Shown one piece after another: positions 6,943 through 14,909 of a stretch of 22,586 bases of DNA. Made by a program: the position numbers and the translations under genes. The DNA is from a virus. Location: positions 1 to 22,586 of IMG/VR virus record IMGVR_UViG_3300033144_003345. The stretch is one strand, 5' to 3'. Every line of letters starts with the position of its first letter. Position 1 is the first letter of the stretch. Below the pieces are notes generated by a model, which ran no database searches, was not told where the DNA came from, and worked only from the letters and a program-made list of their open reading frames with translations.

Positions 6943-8113
6943 ATGATACTGTTCCCAGTTTAGCCAATTCACCCGGCTCTAAAGTATACAACTCTATGTC
7001 TCCCGTACCTTCTCGATTAAAGCTCACAGTTTCCGCAGAACCACCGAACCCATCAAGTACGCTTTGCACTACACCCCCGATAGTAAGTGTGGTTATTGTA
7101 TCATTTCGTTCAGAAATTAAGTCGATACCCTCCACAAAGGGCCTTATATCCCTTAAATAAAAATCTAAACCGGCGGATATATCTGACTGGGCTTGAGCTA
7201 ATAAACTGGCATCTATGGTAAGCCCCGTTACAGTTACATTAAAAATACTCCGGGTAATAGCAAGGACATCCATGGGCGTATCTTCCAAACCTAGTGGCGG
7301 CCTTGATCGACTTGTTTCCGGGTCGAAATTAAGCGCTTCCCGTACATCATCAAGTAAAGATTGTGGTGGTATCCCGTCAATCTGAATATCGGTGGTAGCC
7401 TCTATAAAAATAGTTCTATCCCCAGGAAAGGTTGACGAAGGTGCCCCAAAATTTCTACCTGAATAAGGATACGCCGTTTCTACCCCGGATACTCCTTCCG
7501 CCCAAATCTTATAATCTGTGGTATTTCCACCCCCCGGACTAGATCGGATAGCAAAAAGAACCCTTTCTCTGTACGCTTCTTGATCTTCTTTATCAGCGCC
7601 CGTGGTATTTACAATAGTTACCACCCCTGTAGACGCGGCCCCCGGAATTTGTACGGACATAGTAAGTGTCGCCCCTACATCCAGATTTCCTACCGCTCCG
7701 GCTATTTCCGCCGTCATAGTGGGGGTAACAATACCGCCCACGGCGACTACTAAAGAATCAGAAAAATACCGGATTCCATTGGCTTGACCTATAAACGCCG
7801 TACCCGCCGGAATAGGAGTAGTATCAATAGCCACAATTTCAACGCTTAGATTGGTAGCTACCGCCGGGTTTATGAGCGTATCATACTCAATCCCTATGTT
7901 CTCTAAATCCTCCCCGGTAGCAGTAAGCGCAAGATTTTGTTTAGTTCTTTCAACTCCGAACTTATATAGCTCAGTCTGATTTATCGCCCCCACAGCAGAT
8001 AGTACCACGTTAAACGCTTTATCATTCGGGGGTGTATCTTGATTCAGACGGGCTTCTATATTAGTTAAATTACGCTCTTGTATTTCTCGGGTGGTAGGGA
8101 TATTTAGGGCCAT
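6935..8113 (-). CDS. Baseplate J-like wedge protein (Mu gp47 family)
   Basis: 392-aa structural protein forming the baseplate wedge that triggers sheath contraction. Visible family marks: N-terminal PTTREIQERNLTNIEARL, the ATGEDLENIG segment near residues 65-75, IPAGTAF, then EDQEAYRERVLFAIRSSPGGG with TDYKIWAEGVSGV in the central domain. Length fits the Baseplate_J family. The ATG is 2 nt after the gp46-like stop; the 3' end overlaps the gp48-like gene by 8 nt. Neighbour order gp45-gp46-gp47-gp48 matches phage Mu. Confidence 0.93.
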   Translation of the reverse strand: MALNIPTTREIQERNLTNIEARLNQDTPPNDKAFNVVLSAVGAINQTELYKFGVERTKQNLALTATGEDLENIGIEYDTLINPAVATNLSVEIVAIDTTPIPAGTAFIGQANGIRYFSDSLVVAVGGIVTPTMTAEIAGAVGNLDVGATLTMSVQIPGAASTGVVTIVNTTGADKEDQEAYRERVLFAIRSSPGGGNTTDYKIWAEGVSGVETAYPYSGRNFGAPSSTFPGDRTIFIEATTDIQIDGIPPQSLLDDVREALNFDPETSRSRPPLGLEDTPMDVLAITRSIFNVTVTGLTIDASLLAQAQSDISAGLDFYLRDIRPFVEGIDLISERNDTITTLTIGGVVQSVLDGFGGSAETVSFNREGTGDIELYTLEPGELAKLGTVSYV

Positions 8114-8115
8114 TA

Positions 8116-8556
8116 TTATATTTTCCTGTATGCAGGATCAATGATTTGGGATATCCAGTTGAGTCCGTTACGAGATACTATAAGCGTTTGAATATCACTA
8201 CCGGGTGGCTCTATAGTTATTACTGAACTAACCACATTAGCCCGCGGGTTATTTGTTACCACTGTAACCGTACCAAAAACGGGCGTAATTAACGCTTTTT
8301 CTGCCGCATCTCTTATTTCATTAAGCGCTGATAAAGTTATGGGCTGTTCATGTGCGGCTACAAAATCACTTTCGACCCTTTGATTTGGGTTTCTAAAAAG
8401 AGCATTCCCAGCCCACCCCCGCTTAGTAAACAGGGCGATTAACACCGGATTCTCAAGACCCCGATCCATAAGGGGCTGGCCGTCCCTATACACTAGATTC
8501 GCGCCGTTTTCGTCAAGCGTCATACGGGGATCACCTTGGTAATTCAGGTCTGTCAT
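8116..8556 (-). CDS. Mu gp46-like baseplate wedge protein (gp25-related)
   Basis: 146-aa protein. GLENPVLIALFTKRGWAGN near residues 33-51 and the LNEIRDAAEKALITPVFG segment near 78-95 match Mu gp46-type wedge subunits, which are related to T4 gp25 lysozyme-fold wedge proteins without the enzyme activity. It starts in an ATGA overlap with the 67-aa gene and is followed 2 nt later by the J-like gene. Position and sequence agree; call is good. Confidence 0.88.
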   Translation of the reverse strand: MTDLNYQGDPRMTLDENGANLVYRDGQPLMDRGLENPVLIALFTKRGWAGNALFRNPNQRVESDFVAAHEQPITLSALNEIRDAAEKALITPVFGTVTVVTNNPRANVVSSVITIEPPGSDIQTLIVSRNGLNWISQIIDPAYRKI

Positions 8557-8756
8557 AATAAACTACCCACTACTGGCACACCAGGTCCACCAGTCTGGGC
8601 ACCCGTAGCGGTACCATCTAAATCAGCGCTGAGTATAGCATCTTGGATAACCGTGGCCATTTGATCCGCAAAAGAATCCTCCGACATCGATGTTGCTTTT
8701 GCAGAATTATATATGCCCAATAAAGCGGCCTTGATTGTTGCGTGCGATGTTGCCAT
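8553..8756 (-). CDS. Small baseplate-region protein, 67 aa
   Basis: Short protein between the spike and the gp46-like gene. Residues 1-45 should form helices (ATIKAALLGIYNSAK, FADQMATVIQDAIL); the last 20 are Gly/Thr-rich (GAQTGGPGVPVVGSLL). Small proteins of this shape, with a helical front and Gly/Thr tail, occur at the same place in other Mu-like tail clusters. Stop and next start overlap (ATGA). A structural or spike-associated role is inferred from position only. Confidence 0.7.
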   Translation of the reverse strand: MATSHATIKAALLGIYNSAKATSMSEDSFADQMATVIQDAILSADLDGTATGAQTGGPGVPVVGSLL

Positions 8757-8759
8757 AAT

Positions 8760-9311
8760 TTACTCCATTAGTCGGTTAAGCCTTGTTTTTATTGCACCTA
8801 GTACGGCTTTACTCGACGGATGAACCGTGTGATTCGTTGGGCTACCAAATGTATCTAGCTCTTGTACTGCTGTTACGAAAGAATCCATTATATCTTTAAG
8901 ATTCTCAGAATTATTAAAGATGGTTACCTTCTCTTGTGGCGTTAATATAATACTTACATCAGAACTATTAGTCAAGGTGATGGTACCATCATTGCCTAAT
9001 GTAATAGTGGCTATTCGTTCGGCCATATTCTCGTCCGTACTATACACCTGACTAGCGCCCTTTTCATCCACCAACTGTAGGGGGGTGCTACCCACGACCG
9101 AAACAGCTACTTGATAAGCGCTGCCCACACCTAAATGAAACACCTTTGAATCGTTCGGGGGGTTTGACTCAGAGCCAAAAGTATCAATAAGCTCAACGGT
9201 CTGGATATCTTGATCGCTGCTAACTTCTATCTGCAACAGACGCACAGTTTTATCACCGTCTCTATTTTTACCGTCTTCTCGCCCGGTTAATCTGCCCTCA
9301 CTTAATCCCAT
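8760..9311 (-). CDS. Baseplate spike / puncturing protein (Mu gp45-like)
   Basis: 183-aa protein expected to form the trimeric central spike. KTVRLLQIEVSSDQDI, VELIDTFGSESNPP and VFHLGVGSAYQVAVSV follow the gp45 N-terminal OB-fold pattern, then IATITLGNDGTITLTNSSDV is the beta-repeat typical of spike shafts. The C-terminal 50 residues differ from the Mu spike tip: they look helical (SENLKDIMDSFVTAVQEL, AVLGAIKTRLNRLME) with NHTVHP between. It overlaps the hub gene by 10 nt and has a GGGAG SD. Family call good; tip architecture uncertain. Confidence 0.8.
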   Translation of the reverse strand: MGLSEGRLTGREDGKNRDGDKTVRLLQIEVSSDQDIQTVELIDTFGSESNPPNDSKVFHLGVGSAYQVAVSVVGSTPLQLVDEKGASQVYSTDENMAERIATITLGNDGTITLTNSSDVSIILTPQEKVTIFNNSENLKDIMDSFVTAVQELDTFGSPTNHTVHPSSKAVLGAIKTRLNRLME

Positions 9312-10543
9312 GGCTCTATTATCTCCCTGCTGGTATACACCTGGGGTGGAACTACATGCAACGTCGCCGATCGACCCGAACCCGAATAGTTATAATCTAC
9401 TGCTCTTATTAGCATGTCGAAACCATCGGGGATATAAATGGTTTTAGATATAATAGTCACAAGTGTGTCCGGCTCCCACAAATTGCCGGAGGGATCAAAC
9501 CAATCCCGGACGGGCAGTGATATACTAAGCGCTTTCGATACCTGGCTATTTCTTCGCCATATGGCCGCTTGTGACACATTTCCACCGGTGGTATCATCGG
9601 CTGTAAAAGTTAAAAAACGAGATCTTGGCACCACGTTATCTATCGCCGGAGCTACATTTTTATTTGATTTAGGACTTTGACCAAGCGCTGTATACGTGTT
9701 AAATCGTTTTCTACCATCAAATTCAGCCCCCCAAGATAGTACAACGCCATCACCCTCTTGAAGAGTTCCAACAGATTTACCTTCAGTATTAGCCTGGGTT
9801 AGTAAAAGATCTCCGGTGTTTGTGTTTGTAACCAGAAACCCCCTTTGCCGTGCGTATTTCAGTAGATGGGTAAAAATAGTAGTTGTTTTTTCTGCCGTTA
9901 TCCTATCGAAAGCACCTCCAGTATCTCCATTAACTATCGCGTTAATACCGATTGGAGTTACAAGACTTTGGGCAAGTTGATCAAGTGTTATGTTATCCCT
10001 TTGGTATGGCGGTTGCACCGTGGAATCAACTAAATCCGCCGTATAGCTAAATCCCGCAAGAGTATTACTCCTATCCGTTGTCAATAACGGAGCTGAGGTA
10101 TACAGCACCCCGTTTACAACTAAATTACCCCCAATATAAACAGCCGCATTAGGATACCGATAAGGGGCCATTTTCTCATACAGTATACCCTCGGTATCGA
10201 AAGGAACTGTGGCCTTCCACCCATCCGCACATGTATCCATGGTACGAGTTATGGTAATGCTAACAGGCACAATACCAACGCCGTCTAATAATACCCGTAA
10301 ACTTGTGGCCTCTTCATTTTTTAAAGTTAAATCCGTAAGTTGAGTTTTAAGTAATTCACGTTCAGATAAAACTGGGATTATTATAGTTTGTCCTACTATG
10401 ATATTATCAGGGCTTGTAATACTGGGATTAGCGGATTGAATCCGCGAGGAAAAAGTAGAATCCCCGTAAGCCTGTGTAGAAATACCGCTCAAAGTATCCC
10501 CACTAACGATAACGTATTGTTGTCCGGGGGTTGGTTTAGACAT
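9302..10543 (-). CDS. LysM-domain baseplate hub protein (Mu gp44/P-like)
   Basis: 413 aa. Residues about 8-58 form a LysM domain (YVIVSGDTLSGISTQAYGD, then NPSITSPDNIIVGQTIIIP). The remainder matches Mu gp44-type hubs related to T4 gp27: VRVLLDG-like and ITITRTMDTCADGW, then FDRITAEKTTTIFTHLLKYARQRGF, a C-terminal VRDWFDPSGNLWEPDTLVTI, and LIRAVDYNYSG. The hub connects tube and spike. In P2 the LysM-like tail X protein is a separate gene; here the two appear fused. Starts inside the N gene as ATGTCTAA and ends overlapping the spike. Confidence 0.88.
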   Translation of the reverse strand: MSKPTPGQQYVIVSGDTLSGISTQAYGDSTFSSRIQSANPSITSPDNIIVGQTIIIPVLSERELLKTQLTDLTLKNEEATSLRVLLDGVGIVPVSITITRTMDTCADGWKATVPFDTEGILYEKMAPYRYPNAAVYIGGNLVVNGVLYTSAPLLTTDRSNTLAGFSYTADLVDSTVQPPYQRDNITLDQLAQSLVTPIGINAIVNGDTGGAFDRITAEKTTTIFTHLLKYARQRGFLVTNTNTGDLLLTQANTEGKSVGTLQEGDGVVLSWGAEFDGRKRFNTYTALGQSPKSNKNVAPAIDNVVPRSRFLTFTADDTTGGNVSQAAIWRRNSQVSKALSISLPVRDWFDPSGNLWEPDTLVTIISKTIYIPDGFDMLIRAVDYNYSGSGRSATLHVVPPQVYTSREIIEPWD

Positions 10544-11795
10544 ATACCACCACCGTTCTACCGGCTGGCAACAATAGAATTTCGGTATTTTTAAGAGTAT
10601 TAGAGGCTATGAACAAATCAAAATTATCATCAATATTATCCTCTCCGTATTCTTGTATGGAAAGTAAAAGTGGTGACGTGGGCACGGAGATAAGAATAAC
10701 TTTTTCTATCAATAAATCAAAACTAACCGATAACAAATAAGCTATCCCGGTAGCTATAAGTATTGATGTATCACTATAGCTCTGTGATTGACTAAAATAC
10801 TGTAGATCAATATCCACACCATCAAAGGTTTCCTGTACAGCGTCCAGCCCGTTCGTTACGGTTTCGAATTGAGTACTTATGGCCGTAATCAGCCCAAGGG
10901 CTTGCGGTCTTGTCGTCAAGGAGCTTGTAACAGCTATTTGTCCTAACGCTCCAAGCGCAGCTACTATGTAGAGCTCTTGAACACTCATTATGTTCTTTTG
11001 TTCTTCAGAGTCTCCTGACGTACCTATTTCCAAAGCTCCCGTTACTAGATTAGAGTACGCGGTTAAACGACTGCTGGAATCATCCGTTGATAGAACCGGT
11101 AGTTGCACCAGATTTTGTACCTGACCTACAAGCACCGTTAAGTCAATGACATCAGCCGCCAAAGAAGTATCTATTCCCCTAAGTATCGAATCTATTTGAC
11201 TTGAAAGGGTAGCATCTGAGGAGTACAAAACGTTGAGAGCTAAAGTGGTTACTGTGGTGGCTTTATCTACCACCGTTTTTAGAGCTGCAATTGCCCTTGA
11301 TGTAGTTTGTTTAACATTATCTATAAACTGGGAAAACGCAGATTCATTTAATTCGATTAGTTGGGAATTCGTATCGGCTTTAAGCTCTGCTAAAGATTTT
11401 GCCGCGCCCTCATCCGTGCGCTCAATCCATTCGGTATCGATCTCCGTTATATTCCCGGAGTCAACCGGGGCGATAGCTTCGGAAATAGTACTAAGATAAA
11501 GAGTCAGTTGGCCTACCACCGGGTGCAATATGGACCATGTTCCCCGCTGACTAGTAGACCTGATAAACCTAGAGGCTTCCAGGTCATTATCAGACCCGGA
11601 AAAAAATAGCGTGAGAGGGTAAATGGTACTCTTAGATCCTAAATCTTGAACTATCGTACCATCAACCCCCGGAGGATCAAAGAGCCCCAGTTTGCGTTCT
11701 ATACTCCTGTTATTATCCGACCATTCTACCTCGAAAACATCTCCGTCCGGGCTTTCGAGTTTTATCGTTTCCTGTAGTCTATCTTGCCAAGTCAT
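10536..11795 (-). CDS. DNA circularisation/tail protein (Mu gpN-like)
   Basis: 419-aa tail protein. The N-terminal 100 residues carry the DNA_circ_N pattern: ERKLGLFDPPGVDGT, QDLGSKSTIYPLTLFFSG, DLEASRFI, then WSILHPVVGQLTLYL. The long middle (residues about 135-330) is predicted mostly helical and low in aromatic residues. Mu gpN homologues lie between tape measure and hub, as here, and are thought to form the upper baseplate ring; the DNA circularisation name comes from an early annotation. It starts in a TAATG overlap with the tape measure stop. Confidence 0.88.
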   Translation of the reverse strand: MTWQDRLQETIKLESPDGDVFEVEWSDNNRSIERKLGLFDPPGVDGTIVQDLGSKSTIYPLTLFFSGSDNDLEASRFIRSTSQRGTWSILHPVVGQLTLYLSTISEAIAPVDSGNITEIDTEWIERTDEGAAKSLAELKADTNSQLIELNESAFSQFIDNVKQTTSRAIAALKTVVDKATTVTTLALNVLYSSDATLSSQIDSILRGIDTSLAADVIDLTVLVGQVQNLVQLPVLSTDDSSSRLTAYSNLVTGALEIGTSGDSEEQKNIMSVQELYIVAALGALGQIAVTSSLTTRPQALGLITAISTQFETVTNGLDAVQETFDGVDIDLQYFSQSQSYSDTSILIATGIAYLLSVSFDLLIEKVILISVPTSPLLLSIQEYGEDNIDDNFDLFIASNTLKNTEILLLPAGRTVVVYV

Positions 11796-13741
11796 TAGTG
11801 ATTAGCCCCCAAAAGAACTACATCCAATCCAAAAGCCCCCGCCCCCTCCGTGGCTACCGTTGATCCTTCCGGCGCTCCGGCGATATCAAGACGTCCACTA
11901 AACTGCGACGATTGCGCCCGAACTTCCTCTTGGTTAGGAGGTATTACCGATGCTTCGGCCCTTATTTTAACTTCGTCTTGGAGTTTATTTATGGTACTAA
12001 CTACCTTATCAAGACCTGAAGTATCGAAACCTAATATCTTGCCGAATTTAGAAGCTGCTGAAACAACAGCTTTCACAATAGTTCCCCAGATTGAAAGGAA
12101 AATATTGGCGAAAGTAAAGAATACTTTTTTAATAACATTAATTGCTATCGTAAAACCAAATTTCATTTTCTCCCAAAGTTTATCAAGCTGTTCCCCCATA
12201 AATTCAACAGCAATCCCCCAGACTTTCTTTACCGTATCCCAGTTCTTAACTAAAAGAACTATTATGGCGATAAGCGCGGCAATTCCGATTATAACTATAC
12301 CTATGGGATTAGCTGACATAATGACGTTAAATAACCCCTGTGCGGCTGTAGCTGCCTGAATCATTTTTATAAATTGCAATAATTGAATAGTACGCATAGC
12401 CACACCATAGGCTATCATACCCCCTATGACTACCGGCAATATGGGCTTTAGGAAATTAAAAATCGCTACAAGGGTTTTAACTCCACTTATAAGAGTTCTT
12501 ACACCCTCAATAACCGGCCCCATATCAAACTGCCTAAAAGCTTCTGTGGCTTTTGTAATCCCTTTTTCAATACCCCCCTCAAAAGCTTCAAGGAATTTAA
12601 AGCCCATTTCAACTGCCGCAGAGCCTAACGTTTTTAAACGATTACCTAGAGACTGCCGCATACGGTTTGCCGTAGCTTCCGAAGTTCCAGCCGCGTTTTT
12701 TAATGTTTGCTCAAATTCTCTTACTCCCCGTATGGAATCGGCGAGAGTTGCAGCGCCGGCGGCAGCTCTAAGGCCAAATATGCTACTAAATACACCAAGC
12801 TCCTGTTGTTTTCCCTTAAATCCTAATTTATCAATTCTCTTAGTAAGTAGATCAAGAATATCTGTTACTTTTTTCATTTTACCGCTCTTATCAACCAAAT
12901 CCGCTTGCGTTAATCCAAGAGAAGCAAGACCTTTTGTGACTTCTTTAGTCGGCGAGGCTAAGCGTACAAATGAGTTTTTTAACGCCGTTGCGCCTAACGT
13001 GCCCTTAATACCTGAATTACCAAGAATAGCAGTTAACGCCGCGACCTCTTCAAGTTCCGCCCCATATTTCCGGGCTATCGGAGCGGCAAATTTCATGGTT
13101 TCGAACTGACTTTCGATTGTAACGTTTGCACTATTCGCTGATTTTACTAAGACATCATTAAGTCTGTTAAGTTTAGATATTTTTTCAGCGGTGTTATCAA
13201 TCTGACCGAAGAAAGCGCCCAGTAAATCGGTGGAAAAATCCGCAACAGTCGCGAATTCTTCGCCGGAGGCAGTCGCTAAATTAATCATACTATCTAACGC
13301 GCCCATGGCTTCCGCTGAAGTAAAACCCGCACGAGCTAAAAAATCCAGAGCTACAGCCGCCTGGGTGGCCGTTTGTTCAGTTGTAGCCCCCGCAAGCCTA
13401 GCCCTGGATTTTAAAACCCGCATTTGTTCGTTAAAATCTTCGGCGAGAGGACCAATATCCTTAAAACGTGCTGCCGCTCCGGTAATAGCATCGTCAAAAT
13501 CGAAAAATTGACTAGTTACTGAGCTTATACCTTGCTTTACTAAACCAAGACCACGCTGTACGGCACTTGCCGCAAGAATACCTTTAGTAATACCCTTAAA
13601 CTTTGAGCCACTTTTTGAGGCTTTAAGAAATGCCGCGCTTGCTTTATTCCCAAACTTTTCCGCCCCCGCCCCCATTACTTTAAACGTACCAGCAAGTTTA
13701 TCCCGTCCTTTAAAAGTAGTGGAAACCAAAAAATCAGGCAT
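11795..13741 (-). CDS. Tail tape measure protein
   Basis: 648-aa protein that sets tail length and enters the host envelope. Residues about 80-290 match the phage tail tape measure domain (FDDAITGAAARFKDI, TQAAVALDFLARAGF, ALDSMINLATASG, FETMKFAAPIARKYG, NSGIKGTLGATALKN). Two hydrophobic stretches at about 425-445 and 478-499 (IGIVIIGIAALIAIIVLLV) can span a membrane. The C-terminus is Gln/Ser/Gly-rich. It is short for a tape measure, implying a short tail tube (roughly 100 nm by the usual length ruler, an inference). It begins 8 nt before the end of the gpGT frame-shift extension. Confidence 0.95.
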   Translation of the reverse strand: MPDFLVSTTFKGRDKLAGTFKVMGAGAEKFGNKASAAFLKASKSGSKFKGITKGILAASAVQRGLGLVKQGISSVTSQFFDFDDAITGAAARFKDIGPLAEDFNEQMRVLKSRARLAGATTEQTATQAAVALDFLARAGFTSAEAMGALDSMINLATASGEEFATVADFSTDLLGAFFGQIDNTAEKISKLNRLNDVLVKSANSANVTIESQFETMKFAAPIARKYGAELEEVAALTAILGNSGIKGTLGATALKNSFVRLASPTKEVTKGLASLGLTQADLVDKSGKMKKVTDILDLLTKRIDKLGFKGKQQELGVFSSIFGLRAAAGAATLADSIRGVREFEQTLKNAAGTSEATANRMRQSLGNRLKTLGSAAVEMGFKFLEAFEGGIEKGITKATEAFRQFDMGPVIEGVRTLISGVKTLVAIFNFLKPILPVVIGGMIAYGVAMRTIQLLQFIKMIQAATAAQGLFNVIMSANPIGIVIIGIAALIAIIVLLVKNWDTVKKVWGIAVEFMGEQLDKLWEKMKFGFTIAINVIKKVFFTFANIFLSIWGTIVKAVVSAASKFGKILGFDTSGLDKVVSTINKLQDEVKIRAEASVIPPNQEEVRAQSSQFSGRLDIAGAPEGSTVATEGAGAFGLDVVLLGANH

Positions 13742-13886
13742 TATCTATTTCCTCTTTAACTGCTCGGTTCAACGCTTCATGCCACTCATTCCAGTACTTA
13801 AGCTCGTGGAAATCCATGGTTTTTATAATGTCCGGGGAAACCCTTCTATAAAAAAGGTTCCCCATCCATTGATGAACATGATCCAT
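13734..13886 (-). CDS. Tail assembly chaperone T frame (expressed by -1 frameshift from G)
   Basis: 50-codon frame MDHVHQWMGNLFYRRV...KEEIDNA between the chaperone and the tape measure. It is in the -1 frame relative to the preceding 135-aa gene and is joined to it through the slippery heptamer at 13901-13907, giving a fusion of about 186 aa (through VTTGL into MDHVHQW). This is the lambda G/GT, P2 E/E' and Mu arrangement found upstream of tape measures. The frame has an ATG in a TAATG overlap with the G stop, so independent initiation is also possible. High Trp/His content and the WNEWHEAL helix resemble other T extensions. Confidence 0.8.
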   Translation of the reverse strand: MDHVHQWMGNLFYRRVSPDIIKTMDFHELKYWNEWHEALNRAVKEEIDNA

Positions 13887-14293
13887 TAAACCTGTAGTAA
13901 CAAAAAACCTAAAGACTCCGCAATGGACAAATCCGCACCTTGTAACTTAGAGATAGCTGTTTCCCCAAGACCGGTAATAGATCCCATAATGGCATAAATT
14001 CTACCAAATATATCCGTATCTTTTTTACCCTTCATCGCTAACTTATGTTTACCCGATACTACCGAGTATTCCAAACTATCCCCATTTTTAAGTATCTGTG
14101 TAACGCAAAGAGAAGAATCTGCTTCTCTAATCTCCAGCCGACCTTTCATGATAGCTTTAATCAACTTATTGGAAACCGTTTCAAACTGCTCCTTAGTTGC
14201 TTCATTGGCGAAATCATCAGCTTCCAAATCATAAAAACCTAGGAACAAATCAAACTGTTCGCTTGCTACTTCCCAACTTATAATAGTTGTCAT
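13886..14293 (-). CDS. Tail assembly chaperone (gpG-like)
   Basis: 135-aa acidic protein between tail tube and tape measure, the fixed position of tail assembly chaperones. The sequence MTTIISWEVASEQFDLFLGF, FETVSNKLIKAIMKGRLEI and SLEYSVV-KGKKDTDIFGRIYAIMGSITG fits chaperones of the kind that bind the tape measure. The last codons contain the slippery heptamer. The ATG follows an SD (GAGGGG) in a 25-bp leader identical to the leader of the 57-aa gene upstream. Sequence similarity alone would not settle the family; the position, size and frameshift do. Confidence 0.85.
   Translation of the reverse strand: MTTIISWEVASEQFDLFLGFYDLEADDFANEATKEQFETVSNKLIKAIMKGRLEIREADSSLCVTQILKNGDSLEYSVVSGKHKLAMKGKKDTDIFGRIYAIMGSITGLGETAISKLQGADLSIAESLGFLLLQV
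13901..13907 (-). other. -1 ribosomal frameshift slippery site U_UUU_UUG
   Basis: In the chaperone gene the codons GGT TTT TTG TTA place the heptamer T TTT TTG in the X XXY YYZ register. Slipping back by one gives TTT TTT and then GTT ACT ACA GGT TTA ATG, which enters the T frame 5 codons before its ATG. It lies 5 codons before the zero-frame stop, as usual for tail chaperone frameshifts. Confidence 0.8.
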
Positions 14294-14315
14294 GATAACC
14301 CCTCGCTTTGTTTAA
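14291..14315 (-). repeat. 25-bp direct repeat, copy A (leader of the chaperone gene)
   Basis: Starts catgataacccctcgctttg on the plus strand and is identical to 14489-14513 over 25 bp. On the mRNA it holds the GAGGGG SD and the ATG of the chaperone gene. Confidence 0.95.
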
Positions 14316-14317
14316 GT

Positions 14318-14491
14318 TTACAGTATCATACTGACCTCATTACCCTCAGAAATACCCGTGGCGGGTATATCGTGATGTGCGGTAATAGCCGCCGCCGTTT
14401 TTTCAGCTATAGCAACCGAATCATCCCCGGGGGAAACATCGCACACAATCCATACACCCGCTATTTCTGCTCTAAACTGTTCCACGCTCAT
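14318..14491 (-). CDS. 57-aa protein homologous to an internal module of the tail sheath
   Basis: Short gene MSVEQFRAEIAGVWIVCDVS...SMIL with a GAGGGG SD. Without gaps it aligns to sheath residues about 115-160: IAG matches IAG, and DDSVAIAEKTAAAITAHHDIP matches DDSDAVAIKAAAAITADQDLP, 15 of 24 identical over the DDS-to-T/G segment. It therefore looks like a free-standing copy of the beta-rich module of Mu-type sheaths. It lies between the tube and the chaperone, fills the gap exactly and has its own start signals. Its role is unknown: a tail accessory subunit, or a leftover of a duplication. I favour a real gene because the frame is intact. Confidence 0.7.
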   Translation of the reverse strand: MSVEQFRAEIAGVWIVCDVSPGDDSVAIAEKTAAAITAHHDIPATGISEGNEVSMIL

Positions 14492-14513
14492 GATAACCCC
14501 TCGCTTTGTTTAA
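14489..14513 (-). repeat. 25-bp direct repeat, copy B (leader of the 57-aa gene)
   Basis: Identical over 25 bp to 14291-14315, spaced 198 bp apart. It carries the SD and ATG of the 57-aa sheath-module gene. Confidence 0.95.
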
Positions 14514-14515
14514 TT

Positions 14516-14896
14516 TTATGCCGCTAAAAACGGCTCCCATTTACCCGCCGGGTGAAATTGTACCGTTGCCCGGAGTTCTTCCGTTTCCCTGTTTTCGACC
14601 TCAATAGATCCCGTCGCTCGGTATACGTCACCACCTGCCGTTTCATAGGACATGGGAAAATCAACGGTAGTTTCTCCAAGCAGAATTAAAACTTGCTTTT
14701 CTTCCCCATTCGCAGCTAACGTAATGGATTCAACTTTTGGAACCCGCCGCGTCATTTTCTTAATATTACGCCCTGACGTCGGAATTCTATCGTTTTCAAA
14801 ACGTGTAATTGTTTCCGAAAAATTAGAATCCGCAAAAACATCAAAAGTAGTGCCGTCAAGCGTAACTTTTCGTATGCTTCCACCTGTATCAGACAT
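14516..14896 (-). CDS. Tail tube protein
   Basis: 126-aa protein that polymerises into the inner tail tube under the sheath. RKVTLDGTTFDVFADSNFSE, then RIPTSGRNIKKMTRRVPKVE and LRATVQFHPAGKWEPF are familiar from tube proteins of Mu/P2-like contractile phages. It lies directly after the sheath gene (13 nt gap) with an AAGGAGG SD. Start codon is the ATG of MSDTGGS. Tube call is strong from position and sequence. Confidence 0.88.
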   Translation of the reverse strand: MSDTGGSIRKVTLDGTTFDVFADSNFSETITRFENDRIPTSGRNIKKMTRRVPKVESITLAANGEEKQVLILLGETTVDFPMSYETAGGDVYRATGSIEVENRETEELRATVQFHPAGKWEPFLAA

Positions 14897-14909
14897 TGCC
14901 TAACCTCCT

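Noticed and set aside
12426-13109. 227-codon plus-strand frame opposite the tape measure
   Set aside because: Shadow of an Ala-rich gene on the other strand; composition and context do not support coding.
13834-13863. GGGGAA/TTCCCC hairpin as a frameshift stimulator
   Set aside because: It lies about 37 nt beyond the slippery site, too far for the usual 5-9 nt spacing; it may be chance.
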